DNA of 64,000 nt, from NCBI RefSeq assembly GCF_000337775.1, contig NZ_AOLQ01000031.1, forward strand, positions 1-64,000. Direction: 5' to 3'. Below are positions 52,137 through 61,205 of this stretch, in pieces. The notes below the pieces were generated by a model. It was not told the origin of the DNA and made no database searches. It saw nothing but the letters and a program-made list of their open reading frames with translations. This DNA comes from Haloarcula vallismortis ATCC 29715. Its GTDB lineage: Archaea; Halobacteriota; Halobacteria; Halobacteriales; Haloarculaceae. Every line of letters begins with the position of its first letter. Position 1 is the stretch's first letter. Both the position numbers and the translations under genes were made by a program.

Positions 52137-53042
52137 CTACTCGCGGTCCGGCGGCGAGAGGTCGCGCTGGAACTCGTCGAACTTGTCGAGGTCGTCGGGG
52201 AGGTCATACGACAGTTGCCGCTCGGCGCGGCGGTCGACGTTCGCCCCCTCAATCGGCTCCGCAACGGACTCCCAGCCGTCCTTGACGGTCAGGGATTTCG
52301 CCGGTGTGCCGGCGGCGATGTGGTGGGCAGGAATGTCCTTCCCGGCGATAGACTTCGCTGCAAGGATGGCGTTTTCTCCGACCTTCACGCCGGCCCGGAC
52401 CATCGAATCGTAGGTCAGGCGCACGTCGTCTTCGATGATGGTGTGGTAGTTGTCAACGTGGGTCTGGTCGACCGCGTCGTGGTCGTGGCTGTAGACGTGG
52501 GTGTCATCAGAGATAGAGACACGGTCGCCGATGGTGAGCTTCCCGCGGTCGTCAAGATGGACATCGTCGTGGACCACGACGTTGTCGCCGATCTCGATGT
52601 TGTGGCCGTAGGTAAAGGAGATGCCCTTGAAGAATCGACAGCCCTCGCCACAGGACTCGAAGAGGTGGTCTGCGAGCATCCGACGGAACCGGAGCGCGAA
52701 CTCGACGTTGTCCGCCATCGGCGTCGCGTCGAACTGCCGCCAGAGCCACTGGAGGTGCTTCGAGCGTTTGAACCGCTCCTCGTCTTTCTCGGCGTAGTAC
52801 TCGCTTTCGAGGGTGGTGTTACAGGGGTCATACCCCTGGAGCCGGACCCGCTCGGCTGGAGAGATATCCGCGCCGTCCTGCCAGCGCTCGTAGGCCTCCC
52901 GGTCGCCGTGGAGGTCGACAAGCACGTCAGTGACAACATCGCAGGTGTCCTCGTCACCGGAAAGGCGTTCGTCGACCTCGTCGATGAACCCCCTGAGCCC
53001 CTCTTCGGCGAGCGGTGGCAGCGACACGTGACGCTTCGTCAT
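52137..53042 (-). CDS. Left-handed beta-helix acyltransferase
   Basis: This 301-residue protein has an N-terminal acidic helical region (1-140), then a hexapeptide-repeat beta helix: FTYGHNIEIGDNVVVHDDVHL, KLTIGDRVSISDDTHVYSHDH, IIEDDVRLTYDSMVRAGVKVGENAILAAKSIAGKDIPAHHIAAGTPA, the last close to CoA-binding maltose/galactoside acetyltransferase loops. It should move an acetyl or other acyl group; substrate unknown. Start at 53042 (MTKRHVSLPPLAEEG) fits; the frame extends upstream 29 codons without support. Confidence 0.85.
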   Translation of the reverse strand: MTKRHVSLPPLAEEGLRGFIDEVDERLSGDEDTCDVVTDVLVDLHGDREAYERWQDGADISPAERVRLQGYDPCNTTLESEYYAEKDEERFKRSKHLQWLWRQFDATPMADNVEFALRFRRMLADHLFESCGEGCRFFKGISFTYGHNIEIGDNVVVHDDVHLDDRGKLTIGDRVSISDDTHVYSHDHDAVDQTHVDNYHTIIEDDVRLTYDSMVRAGVKVGENAILAAKSIAGKDIPAHHIAAGTPAKSLTVKDGWESVAEPIEGANVDRRAERQLSYDLPDDLDKFDEFQRDLSPPDRE

Positions 53043-53172
53043 GTCGAGTACGTGGCCTCGCGGGCAGATAGGGGTTTCCGTTACGTGAAACCTACCCAGC
53101 AACATCCGTGTCACGACACCGTGTAGCACAGCAGCAAGCTACAGTTAAGACGACGCCGTTCCAGACGACGAC

Positions 53173-54186
53173 ATGGTCAGGTCGGACTTCATTATGGAGA
53201 TACGGCGCTACATTGTCAATCCCGCAGAGCGCCGATTGCGAGCGCCGTGGCGGGTCACGGTCTGGGTGTTTCTAGCCGGGTTCAGCCTTATCCTGCTCTC
53301 CGGGGTGGTCGCAGTGGTGTCGTCTGTGGTGCGCATGACGCCAGCGGTTGGAGTCGCACGCCAAATTGCGCTCTTTGCTGCCGGACCCATCGTTGCTGTC
53401 GGGATCGGCTATCTCCTCGATCGACGAACACTCTCTGACTACGGGCTGGGATTCGACCGGCAGTGGTGGCGCGACGCAGCGTTCGGCCTCGCACTCGGGG
53501 TGGGGCTTCCGACGCTCGTCTTGTTTGTCGAACTGGCCGTCGGATTCGTGGAAGCCAGCGTCGCCTTCGCTACTGTCGACAGCGGGCCGCTTCCACTGAC
53601 CGCGTTCGGGCCGCTGGTCGCCATCCTCCTTCTGGGGGCGTTCTTCCTCGTACAGGCAACTGCCGAGGAGGTGCTCGTCCGCGGGTATCTGCTGACGAAC
53701 GCGGCCGAGGGGCTTGCCGGGTGGGTCGGGAAGCGACGCGCGGTCATCGCCGCGACGGCGCTGACAGGCGCGTTGTTCGGTGTCCTCCACTGGACGAACC
53801 CCAGCGCGTCACTACTCAGCGTGACTAACATCACCCTCTACGGCCTCCTGCTCGGTGCGTGCTACGTTCTGACCGGACGGCTCGGTGTCGCCAGCGGCTT
53901 CCATGTGGCGTGGAACTACACGCTGGCACTCCTTGGCTTTCCCGTGAGCGGCCTCCGGATGGGTGTCACCCTGCTCTCGACTGACGCGACCGGCCCGGCG
54001 CTGGTGACCGGCGGCGAGTTCGGCCCCGAAGGCGGACTCATCGCCCTCCCCTTGCTCGGCGTCGGTGGGGCCGCGCTGTACTGGTGGGTCCGCCGCGAGT
54101 ACGGCACGGTCGAACTGCTCGATGCCATCGCCACTCCCGAACTCCGGATTCGGACGCGGTCCGACACCGCAAACCAAGACGGCTAA
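53173..54186 (+). CDS. CPBP-family intramembrane metalloprotease
   Basis: This 337-residue protein has about eight membrane segments and the CPBP (type II CAAX protease-like) motifs: TAEEVLVRGYLLT (motif 1), ALFGVLHWTNPSAS (motif 2) and GFHVAWNYTLALLGF (motif 3). The N-terminal segment is basic. The family cleaves near the C-terminus of prenylated proteins or processes membrane proteins; in archaea the substrates are mostly unknown. It is divergent from the acyltransferase gene. An internal Met seven residues later is another possible start. Confidence 0.87.
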   Translation: MVRSDFIMEIRRYIVNPAERRLRAPWRVTVWVFLAGFSLILLSGVVAVVSSVVRMTPAVGVARQIALFAAGPIVAVGIGYLLDRRTLSDYGLGFDRQWWRDAAFGLALGVGLPTLVLFVELAVGFVEASVAFATVDSGPLPLTAFGPLVAILLLGAFFLVQATAEEVLVRGYLLTNAAEGLAGWVGKRRAVIAATALTGALFGVLHWTNPSASLLSVTNITLYGLLLGACYVLTGRLGVASGFHVAWNYTLALLGFPVSGLRMGVTLLSTDATGPALVTGGEFGPEGGLIALPLLGVGGAALYWWVRREYGTVELLDAIATPELRIRTRSDTANQDG

Positions 54187-54210
54187 GTGGACAGCGCCGC
54201 TACGTCGGAT

Positions 54211-55263
54211 ATGGAATACGCGACACTCGGAAACTCCGGCGTCGAGGTCTCGGAAGTGGGGTTCGGTGCCTGGGTCGTCGGCACGGACTGGTGGGGCGAC
54301 CGGACTCGCGACGATGCTATCGACATGGTCCAGCACGCGCTCGCGGAGGACGTGACGTTTTTCGACACTGGCGACGTGTACGGTCACGGCGACAGCGAAG
54401 AGATCATCGGCGAGGCGCTGGCGGAGCACCGCGACGAGGTGACGGTCTCGACGAAAATCGGCTACGACTTCTACAACAACCCACAGGCCGGCCATGGCGA
54501 GCTCCCGAAGAAGGTCACGCCCGAGTGGGTCCACACCGCCGTCGACCGCTCGCTCGACCGCCTCGGCATGGACCACGTCGAACTCCTGATGCTCCACAAC
54601 GCCAACGTCGACGAGGTCGACGAGGACGTGCTGGAGGCGCTTGACGAACTCCGCGAGGAAGGCAAAGTCGAGGCCATCGGCTGGGCGCTTGGCCCATCTA
54701 TCGGCTGGCTCGCCGAGGGTGACGCCGCCGTGGCGAACGAGTTCGATGCGCTCCAGACCGTCTTCAACCTCTTCGAGCAGACCCCCGGTCAGCACTTCAT
54801 CGACACCATCCGCGAGCAAAACGCCGACACGTCGGTTCTGGCTCGGGTCCCACACTCCTCGGGCCTGCTGAACGAGCAGGTGACTCCCGAGACGGAACTC
54901 GGCAAGGGCGACCACCGCTCGCATAGACCGACCGAGTGGTACGAGACCGGCTGGGAGAAGGTCGAAGAAATCCGGTTCCTCGAACGTGACGGGGCACGGA
55001 CGATGGGACAGGCCGCCATCCAGTGGCTCCTCTACAACGACGAGGTAGCGTCGGTCACGCCGACGTTCCGGACGAACGCCGACATCGACGAGTGGGCCGG
55101 TGCGCCCGACACGCCGCCGCTCAGCGACGAGGAGTACGACCGCGTACAGGACCTCTATCAGGACAACTTCGGCATCGACCGCGACGACGGGATGGACGCC
55201 CTGCGCTCGTCGGTCGGCGGCGCAGACCTCGAAGAGACCGGGATGAAATCAGCGGGCGACTGA
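54211..55263 (+). CDS. Aldo/keto reductase
   Basis: This 350-residue barrel enzyme opens MEYATLGNSGVEVSEVGFGAWVVG, with catalytic Asp/Tyr in FFDTGDVYGHGDSEEII, Lys in VSTKIGYDF, His in LLMLHNANVDE, and the QWLLYNDEVASVTPTFRT C-terminal cofactor loop. It is of the YhdN/YeaE-like class, about 60 residues longer than the one at 24172. Met at 54211 is favoured over a GTG eight codons upstream. Confidence 0.9.
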   Translation: MEYATLGNSGVEVSEVGFGAWVVGTDWWGDRTRDDAIDMVQHALAEDVTFFDTGDVYGHGDSEEIIGEALAEHRDEVTVSTKIGYDFYNNPQAGHGELPKKVTPEWVHTAVDRSLDRLGMDHVELLMLHNANVDEVDEDVLEALDELREEGKVEAIGWALGPSIGWLAEGDAAVANEFDALQTVFNLFEQTPGQHFIDTIREQNADTSVLARVPHSSGLLNEQVTPETELGKGDHRSHRPTEWYETGWEKVEEIRFLERDGARTMGQAAIQWLLYNDEVASVTPTFRTNADIDEWAGAPDTPPLSDEEYDRVQDLYQDNFGIDRDDGMDALRSSVGGADLEETGMKSAGD

Positions 55264-55641
55264 TTTTACGCCGCTCACTCGGTTGTCGCTTTGTCCGAAC
55301 ACCGGGGGTCGGGCACTGGAATCTCCAGTCGACGGTTTACCCTTGGAGAGCATCGACGACCAGACAGCCGTCTGCCGGTTCTCGGCTACTACCCCCCTGT
55401 TTCAACAGGAGATGTATCGCCGTCTTGCGATTGGGGTGGCGAAGTTTCACATTCACCACGGTGCGTCTGACGGCTGCAAGACGCAAGACGGGAGTCGGTT
55501 CGAGATGAAACGAAGGGGTTCGAGGTGCGGGACCAGTCAACATACCAGCTCGGATAAAATCCGTAGCAGGTGTCAAAGACTGGTAGAGGAGCTGATCTGC
55601 AATCAATCGGATCGACGATAGCCGCTACTGCCAGACCCGAC
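55264..55641. other. Intergenic region without supported gene
   Basis: These 378 bases hold one plus-strand frame (55283-55621) with a composition unlike the acidic proteins around it (rich in Arg, Cys, Ser; few Asp/Glu). I see no conserved motif, TATA box or hairpin strong enough to assign a gene or an RNA. It may hold an eroded gene. Confidence 0.5.
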
Positions 55642-56691
55642 CTACTCGTTCAACAGCCCGTCCTCTTCGACACGCATGACGCCTTCGCCGTCCGGGAGGT
55701 TCGGCGCGTCGACGAGTTTGACGATGCGCTTGTTCCCCTTGGACTTGCGGAGGTACATCCGGAACGTGGAGGTGTGGCCGAGGATGTTGCCACCGATGGG
55801 CTGGGTCGGGTCGCCGAAGAAGGAGTCCGGATTCGAGGCGACCTGGTTTGTGACGACGACGGCAGTGTTGTTGAGGTCGCCGACCCGCATCAGGTCGTGG
55901 AGGTGCTTGTTGAGCTTCTGCTGGCGGTCGGCGAGTTCGCCACGGCCGACGTACTCGGCGCGGAAGTGGGCGGTCAGCGAGTCGACAGCGAGCAGGCGAA
56001 CGGGGAACTCCTCGTCCTGACTCTCGCTGGCGATCTCCTGTGCCTTCTCGGCGAGGAGGATCTGGTGGTTGGAGTTGAACGCCTTCGCGACGTGGATCTT
56101 CTCCAGTACGGAGGCGACGAGGTCATCAAGCAGGTCCTCATCGGTCGGGTCTGCGTCGGCCTCCTCCTCGACGATGCCGTGGAGAGTCATCGTATCTGCC
56201 AGTACCTCGTCGTCGAGTCCCTTGACCATCTGTTCGATACGCTCAGGTCGGAACGTGTCCTCGGAGTCGACAAAGATGGCGCTGCCCTCCAGTCCGCCGT
56301 GTTCGGCCGGGAGCTGGACGTTAACCGCGAGCTGGTGGGTCACCTGAGACTTGCCAGCCCCGAACTCACCGTACACCTCGGTGATGGACTGGGTCTCGAC
56401 GCCGCCGCCGAGCAGCTCGTCGACCTCGTCGACGCCCCACGAGAGCTTCCCGATCTGCTCGCGGCGTTCGAGCACCGTCGATCCCGTTTCGAAGCCGCCG
56501 ATATCGGCCGCTTCGCGGGCGGCCTGAATGATGTCAGCTGCCGACGATTCGCCGATGTCGGCCGTGTTCGACAGTTCGCCGGGAGAGGCGACCGCAATTC
56601 CCTGATAGGAGTCGTAGCCGTTGTCTTCGAGTTTCTCTGCTGTCGCCGGACCGACACCCGGCAGCTCTTCGAGGTCCTCACTTGCGGACAT
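55642..56691 (-). CDS. radA: DNA repair and recombination protein RadA
   Basis: This 349-residue RecA/Rad51-family recombinase has an N-terminal helix-hairpin-helix domain ([20 protein letters not shown]), Walker A GEFGAGKS (108-115), the Walker B element [16 protein letters not shown], and [18 protein letters not shown]. It forms the strand-exchange filament in archaea. A TATA box at 56714-56722 puts the transcript start near 56692, so the Met at 56691 would be leaderless; the Met two codons upstream is the alternative. It has no intein. Confidence 0.96.
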   Translation of the reverse strand: MSASEDLEELPGVGPATAEKLEDNGYDSYQGIAVASPGELSNTADIGESSAADIIQAAREAADIGGFETGSTVLERREQIGKLSWGVDEVDELLGGGVETQSITEVYGEFGAGKSQVTHQLAVNVQLPAEHGGLEGSAIFVDSEDTFRPERIEQMVKGLDDEVLADTMTLHGIVEEEADADPTDEDLLDDLVASVLEKIHVAKAFNSNHQILLAEKAQEIASESQDEEFPVRLLAVDSLTAHFRAEYVGRGELADRQQKLNKHLHDLMRVGDLNNTAVVVTNQVASNPDSFFGDPTQPIGGNILGHTSTFRMYLRKSKGNKRIVKLVDAPNLPDGEGVMRVEEDGLLNE

Positions 56692-56713
56692 GGACATGCC
56701 TTGTGCGTCCGGG

Positions 56714-56722
56714 GGTATAAAG
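56714..56722 (-). promoter_or_regulatory. TATA box of radA
   Basis: The minus strand reads GCTTTATACC about 27 nt before the radA ATG at 56691, predicting a leaderless transcript. Confidence 0.65.
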
Positions 56723-56879
56723 CCTCGTTAACACCAGAGTGAAAGTGAAAGTGTGGGACGGCAGCGGTATAGTTCGAGACAGAATCGAGAGGTTTAGATG
56801 GGAAGGAGCGAGTCGTCGGGTTCGTGGGCGTACCGAGAGCTGGAAGAATGTCGGATTCGGTGGCGACCGGGTTCCGGAG

Positions 56880-57317
56880 TCAGTAGTGACCGGTGCCGAT
56901 GTAGACTATCGCACCCAGTCCAGCGAGATACAGCCCGAACAGCACCGTCCCGGGGAGCGGGACGACCCCGTCACCGAATCGCCCGACTACGAAGAGCGTG
57001 AGCGCGATCGCCGAGGGAACGGGGTCGGCCGCAAGCGTCGTAAGGAAGGTCCGGAGCGACCAGTAGGCGTTTTTGACAAGCGAACCCGGAGCGAGGTCAA
57101 CCGACCGGCTATCGTCGGGGTTTTCGGCCAGTTCGAACCCGTCGAGGTCACGCTGGGCGACGGTGTGGATGTCACCGGTGTGGGCGCGACGACCGTCCCC
57201 ATCGGCCACCCGAAGCAGCGTTACCGACTCACTGGCAGTCCCGACCACGCGATAGACGCCGGGCGGAACCCCGTCCGTCGTCGGTCGAAGGTGGTCGTAG
57301 ACGGCGATATCGGCCAT
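56880..57317 (-). CDS. Membrane protein of the htpX-pspAB cluster
   Basis: This 145-residue protein has an N-terminal soluble beta-rich domain of about 80 residues (VYDHLRPTTDGVPPGVYRVVGTA, VTLLRVADGDGRRAHTGDI) and two C-terminal membrane helices (about 90-110, PSAIALTLFVVGRFGD; and 115-138, PGTVLFGLYLAGLGAIVYIG). It starts one base before the stop codon region of the PspAB-like gene (1-nt gap), so they are co-transcribed. I do not recognise a family name. Confidence 0.72.
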   Translation of the reverse strand: MADIAVYDHLRPTTDGVPPGVYRVVGTASESVTLLRVADGDGRRAHTGDIHTVAQRDLDGFELAENPDDSRSVDLAPGSLVKNAYWSLRTFLTTLAADPVPSAIALTLFVVGRFGDGVVPLPGTVLFGLYLAGLGAIVYIGTGHY

Positions 57318-57318
57318 C

Positions 57319-57936
57319 TCACTCCCAGGGGTGGTAGCCGGGGCGGTCGGGCCACAGTGGATACCAGTACTCCTTGTCGTCCTCGACGGTTATTTCGTCG
57401 CTGAGGTTGCTGTCCAGTTTGAACTCCGCAGACGTGTTGCGTTCGTGGCTGTCGTGAGGGTCCGGTGCGAATGGGTAGTACGCGCCGCGACGGAACGAGT
57501 ACACCCAGTAGACGGTCTGGTCGTCGCGCGTGTGCTCGAATGCGAACAGCGCCGCGAGCAGGCGCGACCCGTACCGGCGCTCGACGAGGGTGTCGGCGGC
57601 GAAGTGAATCGACGTGAGCAGGTCCTCGAAGTCGTTGTCGTGGAGCACGACCCACTGGTAGCCGTGGTCGTCGGTCTCGAACGTCGCCCGCGTTCCGGTC
57701 TCGACCATCCCGGCGTCGAGGATGGATTCGACTTCGTCGACGGCGTCCTGAAAGTCCGTGCTATCCACGTCGGCGAAACACAGCGCCGCTTCGGCGGTCG
57801 ACTCGTACCCCAGGTCGGCCTCCATCGTGATGTAGGCGGTACTCATCCCGAACAGGTCATCCGGGTCGGCGTCCCGCGTCGCGTCGGCCTCGGCTTTTAC
57901 CCCGAGAACACTCTTGAGTCCGTCGAGCAATCCCAT
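57319..57936 (-). CDS. PspA-associated protein PspAB-like
   Basis: This 205-residue acidic protein opens MGLLDGLKSVLGVKAEADATRD, with DLFGMSTAYITMEADLGYEST and RYGSRLLAALFAFEHTRDDQTVYWVYSF, which I recall from the PspAB family found next to PspA and HtpX in actinobacteria and some archaea. It would sit in the cytoplasm and support envelope-stress response; that role is inferred from the family and its htpX neighbour. It lies 144 nt downstream of htpX on the same strand. Confidence 0.72.
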   Translation of the reverse strand: MGLLDGLKSVLGVKAEADATRDADPDDLFGMSTAYITMEADLGYESTAEAALCFADVDSTDFQDAVDEVESILDAGMVETGTRATFETDDHGYQWVVLHDNDFEDLLTSIHFAADTLVERRYGSRLLAALFAFEHTRDDQTVYWVYSFRRGAYYPFAPDPHDSHERNTSAEFKLDSNLSDEITVEDDKEYWYPLWPDRPGYHPWE

Positions 57937-58080
57937 ATGACAGTCTCTATGGGCCGGGGACCAAGGTGGTTTGTGTCTCGGCTAGTGGGGATGTTTGTGT
58001 CCGAAGCCACGTTCTTTAATAGCCAGAAAGCCCCGAGACGACACACTCCTTCAGACGCGACAGTCAGAAAGCCGACCGAA

Positions 58081-58959
58081 CTAGCGACCTTCGAGTTCGC
58101 GTTCGAGGTCCTGCAGGCGGTCGATACGCTTCTCGGTCGAGGGGTGGGTGCTGGCCAGCCGGCCGATCCACCCGACGCTGATTGGAATGATGAAGAAGGC
58201 GTTCATCTCCGCCTGATCACGCATATCATCTTTCGGCACCTTGTCCATCCGACCGTCGATTTTCATCAGCGCGTTCGCGAGGGCGGCGGGCTTGCCGGTA
58301 ATCATCGCCCCGCCGCGGTCAGCGGCGTACTCGCGGTAGCGGCTGAGCGTCCGGATCAGGAGGAACGAAACGACCCAGACGACCAGCGAGATGAGGATGG
58401 CGACGATGACCGGGACCTGCTGGCCGCCGCGTTCGCGGCCGCCGCTGAACAGCCAGCCCCACCGGACGATGAGGAAGGCAATTGTCGAGAGGAACGACGC
58501 GATGGTCATCACCATCACGTCGCGGTTCTTGATGTGGGCCAGTTCGTGGGCGATGACGCCCTCCAGTTCGTCCTGGTCCAGTGTGTCCATGATGCCCGTC
58601 GTCACGCAGACGGCCGAGCTACTCTTCGACCGACCGGTGGCGAAGGCGTTGGGCACCCGAGAATCGGCGACGGCGACCTTCGGCTTCGGGAGGTCAGCCT
58701 GCTGGGCCAGGCGGTCGACGGTCCGGTGGAGTTCGGGGTACTCCTCCGGTTCGACCGTTCGAGCCCCCATCGAGTACAGAGCGAGTTTGTCGCTGAAGAA
58801 GAACTGCGCGCCGAGGAACAGTCCCATGACGACGACGATAAGCGCGAGATTGCTGAAATACAGCGTGAGCGCTCCGAGAAAGACGATGTACAGCGCGAAC
58901 AGCAGGAACATCGTCAGGGCCATGCGGCCGCGAAGCCCCCAGTCTGTTTGCCATTCCAT
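58081..58959 (-). CDS. htpX: Zinc metalloprotease HtpX-like
   Basis: This 292-residue M48B membrane protease has two N-terminal membrane helices (about 13-33 and 38-55), a cytoplasmic part with VADSRVPNAFATGRSK (family signature), the HExxH metal site His138-Glu139-His142 in GVIAHELAHIKNRD, and two more helices (about 150-170 and 181-202), followed by the third metal-ligand region RTLSRYREYAADRGGA. It degrades misfolded membrane proteins. The PspAB-like gene and a small membrane protein follow on the same strand, giving a likely envelope-stress operon. Confidence 0.94.
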   Translation of the reverse strand: MEWQTDWGLRGRMALTMFLLFALYIVFLGALTLYFSNLALIVVVMGLFLGAQFFFSDKLALYSMGARTVEPEEYPELHRTVDRLAQQADLPKPKVAVADSRVPNAFATGRSKSSSAVCVTTGIMDTLDQDELEGVIAHELAHIKNRDVMVMTIASFLSTIAFLIVRWGWLFSGGRERGGQQVPVIVAILISLVVWVVSFLLIRTLSRYREYAADRGGAMITGKPAALANALMKIDGRMDKVPKDDMRDQAEMNAFFIIPISVGWIGRLASTHPSTEKRIDRLQDLERELEGR

Positions 58960-59085
58960 ACCTGTCGATAGACGGTCGACACTCTAAAACCTCGCTATCG
59001 TGGGAAAGCGCCACACGGCAGAGCTAAGTGGACCGTCAGCAGGACCTGTCCACACGCATTTACTCTCCGGGCAACAATCGAACCC

Positions 59086-59979
59086 ATGACCGACACAGTC
59101 GTCGTTACTGGTGGGCGCGGGCGTTCCGGGCGCTGGATCTGTGACCACCTCGCCGGCGAGTACCACGTCGTCTGCGTGGACCTGGACCACCCGGGCTGGG
59201 AGGTGCCGCTCCGCGACCACATCGATTTCAGAGCCGTCGACGTGACCAACGGAGCCGAGGTCCGGGACCTGTTCAGCGAGGTCGACCCGGACGCAGTCGT
59301 CCACTGGGCCGCGCTGCCGGCTCCGGAGCAACACGCGGGCACGCGGGTGTTCGATACCAACGTTTCGGCGACGTACAACGTCATCGACGCCGCAGGTCGC
59401 GCTGGCGCAGATGTCGTCTGGGCGTCCTCCGAGAGCGCCTACGGGCTGGCCTTCGCCGAGGAAACGCCGCTGCCGGCGTATCTCCCGATAGACGAGGCCC
59501 ATCCGACCGCGCCGGAGGACCCGTACGGCACGTCGAAGGTGGCCGGCGAGGAAGTGGCGAAGATGGTGGTCCGGCGCGACGGCGTCGACGTGGCCTCGAT
59601 ACGGCCGTCGTGGATTCAGTATCCCAGCGAGTACAACTGCCGGGACGTGGCCACTGGCGACCTCGCCGGCGGCACCGGCAACTGCTGGTCCTACGTCGAC
59701 GTGCGCGACGTGGCGACGGCAGTCGAGGCCGCGCTGGACGCCGACCTCGGCGGGCACGAGGCGTTCAACGTCGCCGCCGCCGAGAACTACGTTGGCCAGC
59801 CGACGGCTGCCCTCGTCGAAGAGCAGTGGGGCGAACTGCCAGCCGAGTGCGAACTGGACGGCGACCAGTCGGCGCTCTCGACGGCGAAAGCACAGGGGCT
59901 GTTGGACTGGGAGCCCGGACACAGGTGGCGTGACGCCGCCGAGGCCGACGTCGACACGCCGACGCTCACGGATGAGTGA
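59086..59979 (+). CDS. NAD(P)-dependent epimerase/dehydratase (extended SDR)
   Basis: This 297-residue protein has the extended-SDR cofactor motif VVVTGGRGRSGRWI (5-18), an acidic strand-2 end (VVCVDLDHPG), DAVVHWAALPAPEQ, the active-site YGTSKVAGEE (Tyr-x-x-x-Lys), and the SYVDVRDVATAVEAAL downstream motif. It acts on a sugar nucleotide or a related small molecule; no more can be said. It is divergent from htpX and followed on the same strand by nmd3. Confidence 0.88.
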   Translation: MTDTVVVTGGRGRSGRWICDHLAGEYHVVCVDLDHPGWEVPLRDHIDFRAVDVTNGAEVRDLFSEVDPDAVVHWAALPAPEQHAGTRVFDTNVSATYNVIDAAGRAGADVVWASSESAYGLAFAEETPLPAYLPIDEAHPTAPEDPYGTSKVAGEEVAKMVVRRDGVDVASIRPSWIQYPSEYNCRDVATGDLAGGTGNCWSYVDVRDVATAVEAALDADLGGHEAFNVAAAENYVGQPTAALVEEQWGELPAECELDGDQSALSTAKAQGLLDWEPGHRWRDAAEADVDTPTLTDE

Positions 59980-60068
59980 GTGCGTGGGAACAGGGCCGGG
60001 CCTACCGGCAGGCCCGGCGGCGGTGGTGGAACACACGGTTTAAACGGTTCAGTACAGTAGGACCGGTA

Positions 60069-61205
60069 ATGAGCCGGTCGGGAGAGTTCTGTCCACGCTG
60101 CGGTGACGAGATACCGGAGGGCACTGACGAGCGCCCGGAGCTTGCGGGGGCCGGCGGTCAACGCAACTCCGAGCACGTCCTCTGTGACGCCTGCTACTTC
60201 GAAGAGTTCGACCTGGTGGACGCCCCCGACACCATCCAGGTCCGGGTCTGTTCGCGGTGTGGTGCGGTCCACAAGGGGAACCGCTGGGTCGACATCGGCG
60301 CGGAGGACTACACCGATATCGCCGTCGAGCAGGTCAGCGAGGCGCTCGGTATCCACGTCGACGCCCAGTCGGTCGCCTGGCAGGTCGCCCCCGAACAGCT
60401 CGACAAGAACAACATCCGGATGCACGCGGAGTTCTCCGGCGTCATCCGCGGGACGCCGGTCACGGAGGAGGTCACCGTCCCCGTCCGCATCTCCCGGCAG
60501 ACGTGCAAGCGCTGCGGGAAGATCGCCGGGGGCTCTTTCGCCAGCATCGTTCAGGTGCGGGCCGACGGCCGCGACCCGACCGACGAGGAGCGCGAGCGCG
60601 CCGAGGAAATCGCAAAAGAGTACATCGCCGCCCGCGAGGAGACCGGCGACCGCAACGCCTTCATCACCGAGACCAAGACCGTCGACGACGGGCTGGACAT
60701 GAAGATCTCGACGAACCAGATGGGGCTGGGTATCGCCAAGCGCATCACCGCCCAGCTCGGCGGCTCCTACTCCGACTCGCGGCGGCTTATCTCCGAGGAC
60801 GAGGACGGCCAGGAGCTGTACCGGATGACCTACGCCGTCCGACTGCCCCGCTATCGACAGGGTGAGGTCATCGACCCGGAGGACGGCGACGGGCCGGTGC
60901 TGGTCCGCTCGGTCCAGGGGAACCTCAAAGGGGTTCGCCTGGCGACCGGCGAGGACTACGAGGCCAGCTTCGAGGAGGGCGAGACGCCCGATGCTCATCG
61001 GCTGGGGTTCCGCGAGGACAGCCAGCAGACCACGCTCGTCGCCGTCGAGGACGAGAGGGCCGTACAGGTCCTCGACCCCGAAACCTTCGAGAGCAAGACC
61101 GTTCCGCGGCCGGACTACCTCGACACCGATGCCGACGAAGTGCCGGTGTTGAAGAGCCACGCCGGGTTGCACGTCCTCCCGGCCGAAACAGACGCCGATG
61201 AGTGA
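60069..61205 (+). CDS. NMD3-family ribosome-biogenesis protein
   Basis: This 378-residue protein is the archaeal form of NMD3, the adaptor of large ribosomal subunits. Zinc-binding Cys pairs are at CPRCGDE (8-14), DACYFE (about 41-46), VCSRCGAVHKG and TCKRCGKIAGG. The rest follows the family in order: RNAFITETKTVDDGLDMKISTNQMGLGIAKRI, then the eL22-like and SH3-like C-terminal regions. The haloarchaeal copy lacks the eukaryotic export signals. It overlaps the downstream taw2 start by eight bases, so the two are tightly coupled. Met at 60069 was chosen over an upstream in-frame start. Confidence 0.9.
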   Translation: MSRSGEFCPRCGDEIPEGTDERPELAGAGGQRNSEHVLCDACYFEEFDLVDAPDTIQVRVCSRCGAVHKGNRWVDIGAEDYTDIAVEQVSEALGIHVDAQSVAWQVAPEQLDKNNIRMHAEFSGVIRGTPVTEEVTVPVRISRQTCKRCGKIAGGSFASIVQVRADGRDPTDEERERAEEIAKEYIAAREETGDRNAFITETKTVDDGLDMKISTNQMGLGIAKRITAQLGGSYSDSRRLISEDEDGQELYRMTYAVRLPRYRQGEVIDPEDGDGPVLVRSVQGNLKGVRLATGEDYEASFEEGETPDAHRLGFREDSQQTTLVAVEDERAVQVLDPETFESKTVPRPDYLDTDADEVPVLKSHAGLHVLPAETDADE

